In this document: piece after piece, positions 47,649 to 56,160 of the stretch | How positions within the stretch are numbered: the first letter of the stretch is position 1 | Layout: the number at the start of each line of letters is the position of its first letter | Origin: Desulfovibrio aminophilus | Lineage (GTDB): Bacteria > Desulfobacterota > Desulfovibrionia > Desulfovibrionales > Desulfovibrionaceae | Direction of reading: 5' to 3' | Length of the DNA stretch: 64,000 nucleotides | Assembly: GCF_023660105.1 (NCBI RefSeq) | Contig: NZ_JAMHGA010000018.1 | Location: 62,001-126,000, forward strand | Program-made: the position numbers and the translations under genes | The notes under the pieces: generated by a model | Told to the model about the DNA's origin: nothing | Seen by the model: the letters and a program-made list of their open reading frames with translations, nothing else | The model's database searches: none

Positions 47649-49027
47649 GCGTTCCGGCCGGGGCGCGCCAGCAGGATGTGCAGGAGCGCGGCCAGGGCCA
47701 GGGCCGGGAAGATGCAGCCCGGCCCGTCGGTCATGGCCGGAATCTGTTTGAACACGAGGAACCCGCCCACGGCCAGGGCCCAGGCAAGGACCGCCGAACG
47801 CCGCACCCCGCGCTGGTAGCGGTAGGGGCCGTCCGGGTTGGTCAGTTCCGCGGCGAGGTAGGGCCGCCGGAGCAGGAAGTAGTCGGCCAGCAGGATGCCG
47901 AAGAGCGGGCCGAAGAGCATGCCGATGGCGTCCAGGAAGAGGATGAAGGAGTCCAGGAACGAGGCCAGGAAGAGCGGCACGAGGCTCAGGGCCACGGAGA
48001 GCAGGGCGGTGATCCAAAGCGCGGGCATGGCCCGCAGCCGGGGCAGGCAGTTGGTCATGGAGATGCCCGCGCCCATGATGTTGATGGCGTTGGTGGTCAC
48101 GCTGGCCAGCAGGATGATGACGAAGGCCAGGCCTCCCAGGCCCAGGCGCGCGGCCGTGGAGCTGGGGTCCGAGAGGTTGGGATCGTAGACGCCGGTGGTC
48201 ACGGCCGCGGCGATGGTGCAGATGATGCCCACGAAGGCGAACCAGAACAGGCCCAGGTTGGCCCCCAGGATGGGCGCCAGGGTGGCCGCGCCCCGGGTCC
48301 TGCAGTAGCGGGTGAAGTCCGCGATCACCGGCGCCCAGCCCAGGCTGAAGGCGGCCATGGCGTCCACGGCCCGGCCCACGGGCATGACTTGGCCCCCGGG
48401 CGGGCTCCAGCTCCAGATGGCGGCCAGGGGCACCTCGCGCAGCACGAGCACGGTCTCCCACAGTCCCAGCGCCAGGATGGCCACGGTGCCCAGGCATTCC
48501 ATGACCTTCACCGAGCGGTGCCCGTAGAGGATGGAGAGCATGTTGAGCAGGGCCATGAGGCCCAGGCCGATGAGCAGCGGGCCCGTGTCCCCGGGCGAGC
48601 CGAAAGGCGGGGTGCCGACCCAGTAGTGCAGGATGTAGGTCACGGAGATGGCCGCGATGAAGGTGTTCACCGCGTTCCAGCCCACGAGCTGGACCACGTT
48701 GAGCAGCGAGGGCAGCATGCTGCCCGAGAGCCCCAGGGCCGGGCGGGTCAGGGCCATGGTCGAGACGCCGGTGCGGAAGCCGATGAGTCCCACCAGGGCC
48801 ATGACGAGGTAGGCCAGGGGGTTGGCCGTGAGCGTGGCCAGGGCCGCGCCGCCGAAGGCCGCCCCGGCCACCACGCCGCCCACGTACCAGGTGCCGTTGT
48901 TGGCGTTGGCCCCGGTCCAGATGGCCAGCATGTGGCCGAAGCCGATGGTCCGGGCCCCGGGCGGCACCGGCTCGCAGGCCGCGTATTCGTGAGGCGGCGT
49001 GGGCGAGGCGCCCGCCTCCCGGCTCAC
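47621..49027 (-). CDS. NCS1-family nucleobase/cation symporter
   Basis: A 468-aa membrane protein with about 12 helices, starting at GTG 49027. The NCS1 signature is near helix 1 (FGHMLAIWTGANANNGTWYVGG), followed by VGWNAVNTF and SLGWAPVIADFTRY. NCS1 members move cytosine, purines, allantoin, hydantoins or thiamine; the substrate here is unknown. The start overlaps the upstream YCII gene's stop (GTGA). It may supply substrate to the cyclic-ureide locus at 51.5-61.3 kb, but it is not in that operon. Confidence 0.9.
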   Translation of the reverse strand: MSREAGASPTPPHEYAACEPVPPGARTIGFGHMLAIWTGANANNGTWYVGGVVAGAAFGGAALATLTANPLAYLVMALVGLIGFRTGVSTMALTRPALGLSGSMLPSLLNVVQLVGWNAVNTFIAAISVTYILHYWVGTPPFGSPGDTGPLLIGLGLMALLNMLSILYGHRSVKVMECLGTVAILALGLWETVLVLREVPLAAIWSWSPPGGQVMPVGRAVDAMAAFSLGWAPVIADFTRYCRTRGAATLAPILGANLGLFWFAFVGIICTIAAAVTTGVYDPNLSDPSSTAARLGLGGLAFVIILLASVTTNAINIMGAGISMTNCLPRLRAMPALWITALLSVALSLVPLFLASFLDSFILFLDAIGMLFGPLFGILLADYFLLRRPYLAAELTNPDGPYRYQRGVRRSAVLAWALAVGGFLVFKQIPAMTDGPGCIFPALALAALLHILLARPGRNAQSPALKSE

Positions 49028-49317
49028 GCCTCTTCCCGCAGGGAGGAGAGCTCCGGCGCGGCGCGCGAGACCACGAAGCGGGTGATGTCGTAGGTGGCCG
49101 CGCCCTCCACGGCGAAGGGGTCGCGGGCCAGGATGGCCTCCAGCTCCTCGCGGCTCGCGGCGCGGGCCAGGATGACGCCGCCGGTGCGCGGCTCCTGGCG
49201 TCCGGCGGCCAGGAACACGCCGCCCTGGAAATGTTCTTCCAGGAAGCGGATGTGGGCGTCCAGCAGGGAGTCGATGACGGACAGGGGCTTCACGTAGCGG
49301 ACCAGGACGACGAACAT
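49024..49317 (-). CDS. YCII-related small protein
   Basis: A 97-aa protein from ATG 49317 behind GGAGG. It has the YCII fold pattern (FVVLVRYVKP, HIRFLEEHFQGGVFLAAGR, DPFAVEGAATYDITRF). A His/Asp pair typical of the family is kept (AHIRFLEEHF and ARDPF). Its catalytic role in most members is unclear. Translationally coupled to the NCS1 permease by GTGA, so it may act on the imported compound. Confidence 0.82.
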   Translation of the reverse strand: MFVVLVRYVKPLSVIDSLLDAHIRFLEEHFQGGVFLAAGRQEPRTGGVILARAASREELEAILARDPFAVEGAATYDITRFVVSRAAPELSSLREEA

Positions 49318-49390
49318 GGGGCCTCCTCTGGGTCGGCCTCCTGTAGCGCAGCCGGGGCGCGGACGCAACGTCCGGGGCGGCTTCTCCGGT

Positions 49391-49401
49391 TTGTTTAACA
49401 A
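49391..49401. promoter_or_regulatory. Dyad TTGTT-T-AACAA in the YCII-tetR gap
   Basis: A perfect 5-1-5 palindrome in an AT-rich patch (49388-49428) between the divergent YCII and TetR genes; TTGACT (49415-49420) may be a -35. A TetR autoregulatory site is possible but the dyad is short. Confidence 0.35.
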
Positions 49402-49467
49402 TTTATTCATTCGCTTGACTTGTTTTTTGGGCGGGCGTAGTCCAGCTCCCTGGAACCGGAGGAACGC

Positions 49468-50130
49468 ATGGAGATACGGGAGCAACGGGACGGCCGTCTG
49501 GCCCGGGGAGGGCAGACCCGCGCGCGCCTGCTGGACGAGGGGCTGCGCCTTTTCGCGCTCAAGGGATACGACGCCGTGACCACCCGGGAGATCGCCGCCG
49601 CCGCCGGGGTCAACCAGGCCGCCATCCACTTTCATTTCCAGGGCAAGGACGGGCTCTACGAGGCGGTCATCGACCATGTGGCCCGGCTGCTCCTGGACCT
49701 GCACGCGGCTTCGGCCGAGTCCTCCGGACCGGACGCTCCCGGGGCCCGCGAGCATCTGGCCGCCCGCGCGGCCTCGCTCCTGCGCACGCCCCGTTCACGC
49801 TGGATGACGCTGCTGCTCCAGCGCGAGTGCATCATGCCCACGCCCGGCTTCGAACGGCTCTACGACAAGGCCCTGCGGCCGATCCTGGAGGGGCTGTCGG
49901 AGGTGGCCGAGGACGCGGCCGGGTGCCCGCGCGGCGGCTTCGAGAACACGGCCCTGTCCTTCTGCCTGTTCATCCTGCTGAGCGCCTTCGCCCGCAACCG
50001 GAGCACCTTCCTGCGCTGGGCCGGAAAGGACGACTACTCCTCCTCGGACATCCAGGCCGTCAGCGGCCTCGTGGCGGATTTCCTGCTGGCCGGGCTGCGG
50101 CGGGACCGGGGAGCGGCTCCCCGCGACTGA
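49468..50130 (+). CDS. TetR-family transcriptional regulator
   Basis: A 220-aa repressor from ATG 49468. The TetR helix-turn-helix (about 15-65) has GYDAVTTREIAAAAGVNQAAIHFHFQGK. The C-terminal ligand domain is of the CecR/YbiH type by its overall look (DUF1956-like: LLLQRECIMPTPGFERLYDKA). It lies 31 bases before the MFS gene and divergent from YCII-NCS1, and could control both. Confidence 0.9.
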   Translation: MEIREQRDGRLARGGQTRARLLDEGLRLFALKGYDAVTTREIAAAAGVNQAAIHFHFQGKDGLYEAVIDHVARLLLDLHAASAESSGPDAPGAREHLAARAASLLRTPRSRWMTLLLQRECIMPTPGFERLYDKALRPILEGLSEVAEDAAGCPRGGFENTALSFCLFILLSAFARNRSTFLRWAGKDDYSSSDIQAVSGLVADFLLAGLRRDRGAAPRD

Positions 50131-50161
50131 TCTTCCGCCTTTTCCCCACGAAGGAGACGCC

Positions 50162-51367
50162 ATGAACGAGACGGCCCGCACGCCGGCGTTGTTCACGCCG
50201 GAGTTCATCGGCCTGTGTCTGCTGGTCTTTCTGATCTACTGCAACATCACGGTCTTCTACAACCTCTACGGCTTTCTCGCGGGCATCGGCATCGCGCCGG
50301 AGTGGCGGGGCTTCCTCATCGGCTGCTCGTCGCTGTCCACCATCGCCCTGTTCCTCGTGACGGGCCCGTTCCTCACCCGCCGCAACGCCCCGCGTTGGGC
50401 CTGCCTCGGGGCCTTTCTGCTCCTGGCCTGCGGCCTCTCCTACGGCCTCGCGCGCGGGGTCGCGGCGATCCTGGCCGTCCGCCTGGTCCACGGGGCGGCC
50501 ATCTCGCTCCTGACCGCCTCCTGCATGACGCTGCTCGTGTCGAGCATCCCGCCGGAGCGCGGGGGCCAGGCCTTCAGCTTCTATTCCGTGGCCATTCTCC
50601 TGCCCTATTCCATCGTGCCCCTGGTCTTCGACCTTCTCGCGCCGCTTCTGCCCTCCCCGGCCTGGGGCTACGGGCTGATGGCCCTCCTGCTGCTCCCGGC
50701 CACGGCCGTGATCCGGGGCATCGACCGCCGTTCGCGCGGCGGGGGCCCGGCTTCGGCCTCGGCCCCGATGGGTTTCCGGGACATGTTCGCCAACGCCCGG
50801 CGGCCGCCGGTGGCCCTGCTGCTCACCGGCAACGCCGTGTACCTGGTGACCTTCTCGTCCCTGTTCTTCATGGCCAAGAGCCTGTTCCAGCACCTCGGCC
50901 ACGCCAACGTGGGCTCCTTCTTCACCATCCAGATGTGCGGCATGATCGCGGTGCGGGTCCTGGCCAACCGCGTTTTCGACCGGATTCCCAAGGCGCGGCT
51001 CATCCGGGTGAGCTTCGCCCTGTCCGCCGCGAGCTTCGGCGTGATGGCCGCGGCCACGAGCCTGGCCATGCTCTACCTGGCGGCCCTGGTCATGGGCCTG
51101 GGCATGGGGTTGGGCTCCCCGGCGCTCTACGGCCTCATGTTCAGCGTGTCCGAACCCCGCTTCAAGGCCGTGAACTCCAACCTGATGATGGTCGCCCTGC
51201 AGATCGGCAACTTCCTGGGGCCCATGCTGGGCGCGTTCTCGGTCCACCAGCTGGGCTTCTCCGGCTTCCTGGCGGTGGACGCGTTGGTCAGCCTGCTCGG
51301 GGTCCTGCTCGGCTTCCTGCTCGTCTCGCGGCGCGTGGACCCGGAGGGCCGGATCGCGGCGTTCTGA
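50162..51367 (+). CDS. Major facilitator superfamily transporter
   Basis: A 401-aa protein with 12 predicted hydrophobic segments, from ATG 50162 behind AAGGAG. The MFS features are an N-terminal six-helix half ending RGIDRRSRGGG, a central cytoplasmic loop, and a second half. Likely in one mRNA with tetR. A role as an efflux pump is suggested by that pairing; the substrate is unknown. Confidence 0.85.
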   Translation: MNETARTPALFTPEFIGLCLLVFLIYCNITVFYNLYGFLAGIGIAPEWRGFLIGCSSLSTIALFLVTGPFLTRRNAPRWACLGAFLLLACGLSYGLARGVAAILAVRLVHGAAISLLTASCMTLLVSSIPPERGGQAFSFYSVAILLPYSIVPLVFDLLAPLLPSPAWGYGLMALLLLPATAVIRGIDRRSRGGGPASASAPMGFRDMFANARRPPVALLLTGNAVYLVTFSSLFFMAKSLFQHLGHANVGSFFTIQMCGMIAVRVLANRVFDRIPKARLIRVSFALSAASFGVMAAATSLAMLYLAALVMGLGMGLGSPALYGLMFSVSEPRFKAVNSNLMMVALQIGNFLGPMLGAFSVHQLGFSGFLAVDALVSLLGVLLGFLLVSRRVDPEGRIAAF

Positions 51368-51484
51368 CCGGGGCGCTTCGGAGGGGCGGCGGGGCATCCC
51401 CGGCTGGACGAGCGGGCGGGGCACGACGTATACAGGAGGCCGTTTCCGGGCGCCCGAAAGGGCCATTTCGGGCGACGAAGGGCC

Positions 51485-53365
51485 GTGGAAGCGGAAATCC
51501 GGCCCCGGTTCCGCGCATTCCGGCCGCCGGGAGACCAGGACGACGGGAGGACCGCCATCACCAGAAAGACCGCCACCCTGGCCGACATGCAGGCCTACGT
51601 CCAGTCCCACGCCGACGTCATCTCCCACGTCACGGGCATCGACGTGGAGATCATGGACAGCGACATGGTGCGCATCGCGGGCACGGGCATGTATGCGCCC
51701 GGCGTGGGCGACAGCATGGAGCAGGCCGGAGAGGTCTACAAGGAGGTCATGCGGACGCACGAGACCATCCTCGTGGATTCCCCGCGCCGACACGCCATCT
51801 GCGCCCGCTGCCCGGACCGGGGGAACTGCCGGGAGCGCTGCTCCCTCGCCACCCCCATCGTGGACGGCGACGCCCTCTACGGGGTCATCGGGCTGGTCTG
51901 CTTCAACGACGCCGACCGCAAGCGCGTGCTCGACTCCCTGGACAGCTACACGGCCTTCATCTCCTTCCTGGCCGACGCCCTGGCCCGCAAGGTGGGCGAC
52001 CAGAACCGGCTCAACCGCGTGACCCGTTTCCTGGATCTCATGCTGCAGGTGGTGGACGTCCCGGGCCAGGGGCTCATGCTCTTCGACGAGAACGGCCTGC
52101 TCACCTACTGCAACACCCCGGCCCGGGAACTCTTCGAACTCATGCCCGAGACCGGCATGGACCTCTCCGCCGTGCAGCGCAGCGGCCAGGGAATCTACGG
52201 ATTCGAGGAGTTCGAGGTGCGGGCCCCGAACGGCCGCGGCCACTCCCTCCAGGGCCGTTTGCGGGAACTGGACGCCGGGCCCCACGCCAAGGCCACGCTG
52301 TTCGTTTTCGAGCTGCCCTCGCGCCTCGCCCAGTTCGTGGGCGATCTCTCGGCCGGGGGCACGGCCGCCGACTTCGGCAACCTCATCGGCGGCTCCCAGG
52401 CCATCCGCAAGCTCAAGAGCCAGGCCATGAAGGTGGCGGACTCCAACTCCACAGTGCTCATCACCGGCGAGTCGGGCACGGGCAAGGAACTGCTGGCCCG
52501 CGCCATCCACCAGGCCAGCCCGCGCCGCGACTTCCCCTTCATCGCCATCAACTGCGGAAGCATCCCGGAGACGCTCCTGGAGAGCGAGCTGTTCGGCTAT
52601 GTCGGCGGAGCCTTCACCGGCGCCTCCAACAAGGGCCGCATGGGCAAGTTCGAGCTGGCCGGTGGCGGGGTGATCTTCCTGGACGAAATCTCCTCCACGC
52701 CCTTGTACGTGCAGGTCAAGCTCCTGCGCGTCCTGCAGGAGCGCGTCATCGTGCGCCTCGGGTCCAACCGCCAGATCCACGTGGACGTGCGCGTCATCGC
52801 CGCCACCAACGAGAACCTGCAGGACTGCATCCGGCGCAACGCCTTCCGCGAAGACCTCTACTACCGCCTCAACGTCATCCCCCTGGACATCCCGCCCCTG
52901 CGCGAACGAGCGGGCGACGTGGCCATCCTGGCCGACTTCTTCCTGGACAAGTACTGTGCGCTGTTCCAGAAGCGCAAGCCGCGCCTGCGTTCCTCGGTGC
53001 TGCGCGTGCTGGAGGACTACTCCTGGCCCGGCAACGTGCGCGAACTGGAGCACGTGGTGGAATACGCCGTGAACATGATGCCCGAGGACGGCTCCCTGGG
53101 GCTCGACTGCCTGCCCGCCCAGTTCCTGGAGGCCCGCCAGGGGACGGAGGGCGCACAGCGCCACCGCGAAGCGCCGCCGGACGGCGACGTGGCCCATCCC
53201 TCTCGGGAGCCCGCCGTGGAACCCCTGCGGCTTCTGGAGGAACGGGCCATCCGGGCCGCCCTTGAACGCTATGGCGACAACACGGAGGGCAAGAAGCAGG
53301 CAGCCCGGGCATTGGGGCTCAGTCTGGCCACGCTCTACCGGAAAATGGCTGCTTTCTCATTTTGA
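51485..53365 (+). CDS. ygeV: YgeV-like sigma54-dependent activator
   Basis: An enhancer-binding protein that probably drives the catabolic operon to its right. It has an N-terminal sensor (DVEIMDSDMVRIAGTGMY) with a Cys group C-x2-C-x5-C-x3-C (CARCPDRGNCRERC), then a PAS-like domain, an AAA+ core with GESGTGKE (near residue 328) and GAFTGA (near 375), and a Fis-type helix-turn-helix (QAARALGLSLATLYRKM). I annotate from GTG 51485 (626 aa) as the first legal start. A better ribosome site GGGAGG lies before ATC 51557, which would give a start that fits the family length as I recall it. The stop lies inside the first of three operator-like palindromes. Confidence 0.88.
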   Translation: MEAEIRPRFRAFRPPGDQDDGRTAITRKTATLADMQAYVQSHADVISHVTGIDVEIMDSDMVRIAGTGMYAPGVGDSMEQAGEVYKEVMRTHETILVDSPRRHAICARCPDRGNCRERCSLATPIVDGDALYGVIGLVCFNDADRKRVLDSLDSYTAFISFLADALARKVGDQNRLNRVTRFLDLMLQVVDVPGQGLMLFDENGLLTYCNTPARELFELMPETGMDLSAVQRSGQGIYGFEEFEVRAPNGRGHSLQGRLRELDAGPHAKATLFVFELPSRLAQFVGDLSAGGTAADFGNLIGGSQAIRKLKSQAMKVADSNSTVLITGESGTGKELLARAIHQASPRRDFPFIAINCGSIPETLLESELFGYVGGAFTGASNKGRMGKFELAGGGVIFLDEISSTPLYVQVKLLRVLQERVIVRLGSNRQIHVDVRVIAATNENLQDCIRRNAFREDLYYRLNVIPLDIPPLRERAGDVAILADFFLDKYCALFQKRKPRLRSSVLRVLEDYSWPGNVRELEHVVEYAVNMMPEDGSLGLDCLPAQFLEARQGTEGAQRHREAPPDGDVAHPSREPAVEPLRLLEERAIRAALERYGDNTEGKKQAARALGLSLATLYRKMAAFSF

Positions 53366-53368
53366 GAA
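53354..53368. promoter_or_regulatory. Operator copy 1: TTCTCA-TTT-TGAGAA, overlapping the ygeV stop codon
   Basis: A perfect 6-3-6 palindrome that also encodes the last residues of the activator (codons TTC TCA TTT TGA). Copies 2 and 3 follow 42 and 59 bases downstream (centre to centre). Confidence 0.85.
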
Positions 53369-53395
53369 TTCCGTCGGACGTCTTGCTTTCTTCTC

Positions 53396-53427
53396 TTCTC
53401 ATTTTGAGAAAATTCTCAATTTGAGAA
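53396..53427. promoter_or_regulatory. Operator copies 2 and 3: TTCTCA-N3-TGAGAA
   Basis: Copy 2 (53396-53410) is identical to copy 1; copy 3 (53413-53427) differs only in the spacer (ATT). Their centres lie about 104 and 87 bases before the -24 element at 53507, typical for sigma54 enhancer sites. The region is AT-rich. Confidence 0.9.
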
Positions 53428-53506
53428 GAACGCCCTTGCTCCTCGCCTTAAAACAAAATCTAAAAAAATCAAATTATTGCACGGCACGGCAGAGCGGCCC
53501 AACGTC

Positions 53507-53521
53507 TGGCCCCGTTTTTGC
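53507..53521 (+). promoter_or_regulatory. Sigma54 promoter of the ygeX operon
   Basis: TGGCCC-N5-TTGC, followed by T, keeps the invariant GG and GC with correct spacing and lies 86 bases before ygeX. Confidence 0.83.
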
Positions 53522-53607
53522 TCATTGCCTGAAACGCGGAGGAGGGGATCCGAGAAGGCGGTTCCCGTCGGCTCCGCGACCATTCAACCTGTTACCCTGA
53601 GGCGATA

Positions 53608-54828
53608 ATGTCGATTTGGATGCATGCGAATCCCGACCCCAAACCCGCGGGCGAGGGCGCTGACCTTGACGGACTCTCTCCCGCCACCGCCGAGGCCGTG
53701 CGCCGCTTTCACACCTCGTTCAAGGAGTACAAGCCGACCCCGCTGACCTCGCTGCCCGGCCTCGCCGAGGCCCTCGGACTCAAGCGCTTCCTGGTCAAGG
53801 ACGAGTCCTTCCGTTACGGCCTGAAGGCCTTCAAGGTGCTCGGCGCGTCCTTCGCCATGGGCCGCTACCTCGCCGGGAAGCTGGGCCGGGACATGTCCGG
53901 GATGACGCGCGCCGAGCTGTGCTCGCCGGAGACCCGCGCCAAGGTCGGGGAGATCACCTTCATCACCACCACGGACGGCAACCACGGGCGCGGCCTCGCC
54001 TGGACGGCCCGCGAGCTCGGCTACAAGGCCATCGTCTACATGCCCAAGGGCTCCGCCCGGACCCGCATGGAGAACATCAGGGCCGAGGGCGCGGAATGCA
54101 TGGTCACGGAACTCAACTATGACGAGGCCGTACGCATGAGCTGGGAGCTGGCTCAGAAGAACGGCTACGTGATGGTCCAGGACACCGCCTGGGAAGGCTA
54201 CACGGAAATCCCCACCTGGATCATGCAGGGCTACATGACCCTGGCCCTGGAAGCCCTGGAGCAGATGAAGGCCATGCGGGTCCTGCCCACCCACTGCTTC
54301 CTGCAGGCGGGCGTGGGCTCCTTCGCCGGCGCGGTCGTGGGCTTCCTCACCGCCGCCCTGGGCGACGCCGCGCCCAAGTTCATCATCGTCGAGCCCCACA
54401 GGGCCAACTGCATCTATTCCTCGGCCGTGGCGGGCGACGGCAAGCCCCACAACGTCACGGGCGACCTGCAGACCCTCATGGCCGGTCTCGCCTGCGGCGA
54501 ACCCAACACCGTGAGCTGGGGAATCCTGCGCGACTACGCCCACGCCTACTTCTCCTGCCCGGACTATGTGGCCGCCAACGGCATGCGCATCCTGGCGGCT
54601 CCCGCGCCCGGGGACGCGCCCGTGGTCTCCGGCGAGTCCGGCGCGGTCACCACCGGCCTCGTGCATTGGCTCATGCGGCATCCGGCCGCCCGGGCCCAGC
54701 GCGACGCCCTGGGCCTCGGCGCGGATTCCACCGTGCTGGTCGTCAGCACCGAGGGCGACACGGCCCCCGACATCTACAGGAACGTGGTCTGGTGCGGCGC
54801 GCACCCCGACGAGGACAGTTGCTGCTGA
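53608..54828 (+). CDS. ygeX: 2,3-Diaminopropionate ammonia-lyase
   Basis: This PLP enzyme splits 2,3-diaminopropionate into pyruvate and two ammonia. It is 406 aa (E. coli YgeX is about 398) from ATG 53608 behind GAGGCG. PLP Lys76 lies in [10 protein letters not shown]. The PLP and substrate segments are [29 protein letters not shown] and [10 protein letters not shown]. It begins the operon behind the sigma54 promoter and operators, which suggests diaminopropionate or a precursor is the compound being broken down. Confidence 0.93.
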   Translation: MSIWMHANPDPKPAGEGADLDGLSPATAEAVRRFHTSFKEYKPTPLTSLPGLAEALGLKRFLVKDESFRYGLKAFKVLGASFAMGRYLAGKLGRDMSGMTRAELCSPETRAKVGEITFITTTDGNHGRGLAWTARELGYKAIVYMPKGSARTRMENIRAEGAECMVTELNYDEAVRMSWELAQKNGYVMVQDTAWEGYTEIPTWIMQGYMTLALEALEQMKAMRVLPTHCFLQAGVGSFAGAVVGFLTAALGDAAPKFIIVEPHRANCIYSSAVAGDGKPHNVTGDLQTLMAGLACGEPNTVSWGILRDYAHAYFSCPDYVAANGMRILAAPAPGDAPVVSGESGAVTTGLVHWLMRHPAARAQRDALGLGADSTVLVVSTEGDTAPDIYRNVVWCGAHPDEDSCC

Positions 54829-54907
54829 CGGGCGCGCGGAAAGCGGCGCGGCCGAGGCGCGACCCCGAACACACGCATCCCACATGAAAGTTCAAGGAGA
54901 GCATGTC

Positions 54908-56122
54908 ATGGACGCCGGAAAGATCAATGAGCTGAGCAGGAAATACGCCCCCAGGATGACCAGGTTCCTGCGCGACATGATCGCCATCCCCTCGGAGAGC
55001 TGCCGGGAGGAGGGGGTGGTCAAGCGCATCAAGCAGGAAATGGAGGCCGTGGGCTACGACCGGGTCGAGATCGACAAGATGGGCAACGTCATCGGCTACC
55101 TGGGAAACGGTCCCCGGCTCATCGCCTTTGACGCCCACGTGGACACCGTGGGCGTGGGCGAACGCGCCAACTGGAGCTTCGACCCCTACGAGGGCTACGA
55201 GGACGAGGAAAACATCGGCGGCCGCGGCGCCTCCGACCAGGAGGGCGGCATGGCCTCCATGGTCTACGGCGGCCTGATCATGAAGGAGCTGGGGCTCATT
55301 CCGCCCGACTTCACCGTGGCCATGGTGGGCACCGTCCAGGAGGAGGACTGCGACGGCCTGTGCTGGCAGTACCTGATCAAGGAGCATGGGCTGAAGCCCG
55401 AGTTCGTGGTCTCCACCGAGCCCACGGACGGCGGCATCTATCGCGGCCAGCGCGGCCGCATGGAAATCCGCGTCGACGTGCGCGGCGTCTCCTGCCACGG
55501 GTCGGCCCCCGAGCGCGGCGACAACGCCATCTTCCGCATGGGGCACATCCTCACCGAGCTGGAGCTGTTGAACCACAGGCTCACGGACGATGCCTTCCTG
55601 GGCAAGGGCACGCTCACCGTCTCCCAGATATTCTACTCCTCACCCTCGCGCTGCGCCGTGGCCGACGGCTGCTCCATCTCCATCGACCGCCGCCTGACCG
55701 TGGGCGAGGACAAGGACCTGGCCCTCGGCCAGATCCGCGACCTGCCCTCGGTCAAGGCCGCCGGCGACCGCGTGAAGGTCTCCATGTACACCTACGAGGC
55801 CCCTTCCTGGACGGGCCTCGTGTACCCCACGGACTGCTACTTCCCCACCTGGGTGCTGCCCAGGGAGTCCCCGGTGTGCGCGTCCGCCGAGCAGGCCTAC
55901 CGCGCGCTCTTCAACGCCGAGCCGCGCACCGACAAGTGGACCTTCTCCACCAACGGCGTGTCCATCATGGGCATGTTCGGCATCCCGGTGGTGGGCTTCG
56001 GCCCGGGCAAGGAGAAGGAGGCCCACGCCCCCAACGAGAAGACCTGGAAGGCCGACCTGGTGCATTGCGCGGCCCTGTACGCCGCACTGCCCGGGGCCTA
56101 CGCGGCCCTGAGCGGAAAGTAG
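54908..56122 (+). CDS. ygeY: YgeY-like M20 amidohydrolase/peptidase
   Basis: A cytoplasmic zinc hydrolase of the ArgE/DapE family, 404 aa (E. coli YgeY about 403). ATG 54908 is chosen because AAGGAG lies 8 bases before it. Metal and base residues are visible: His in FDAHVDTVG, Asp in [12 protein letters not shown], Glu-Glu in VQEEDCDG, Glu in STEPTDGG, and His near the end in [10 protein letters not shown]. By analogy it removes an acyl or carbamoyl group from an amino acid intermediate. The exact substrate is not set by sequence. Confidence 0.92.
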   Translation: MDAGKINELSRKYAPRMTRFLRDMIAIPSESCREEGVVKRIKQEMEAVGYDRVEIDKMGNVIGYLGNGPRLIAFDAHVDTVGVGERANWSFDPYEGYEDEENIGGRGASDQEGGMASMVYGGLIMKELGLIPPDFTVAMVGTVQEEDCDGLCWQYLIKEHGLKPEFVVSTEPTDGGIYRGQRGRMEIRVDVRGVSCHGSAPERGDNAIFRMGHILTELELLNHRLTDDAFLGKGTLTVSQIFYSSPSRCAVADGCSISIDRRLTVGEDKDLALGQIRDLPSVKAAGDRVKVSMYTYEAPSWTGLVYPTDCYFPTWVLPRESPVCASAEQAYRALFNAEPRTDKWTFSTNGVSIMGMFGIPVVGFGPGKEKEAHAPNEKTWKADLVHCAALYAALPGAYAALSGK

Positions 56123-56160
56123 ATCAACAGGCGAGGACGCCATTGTCCGAGGAAGAATCC

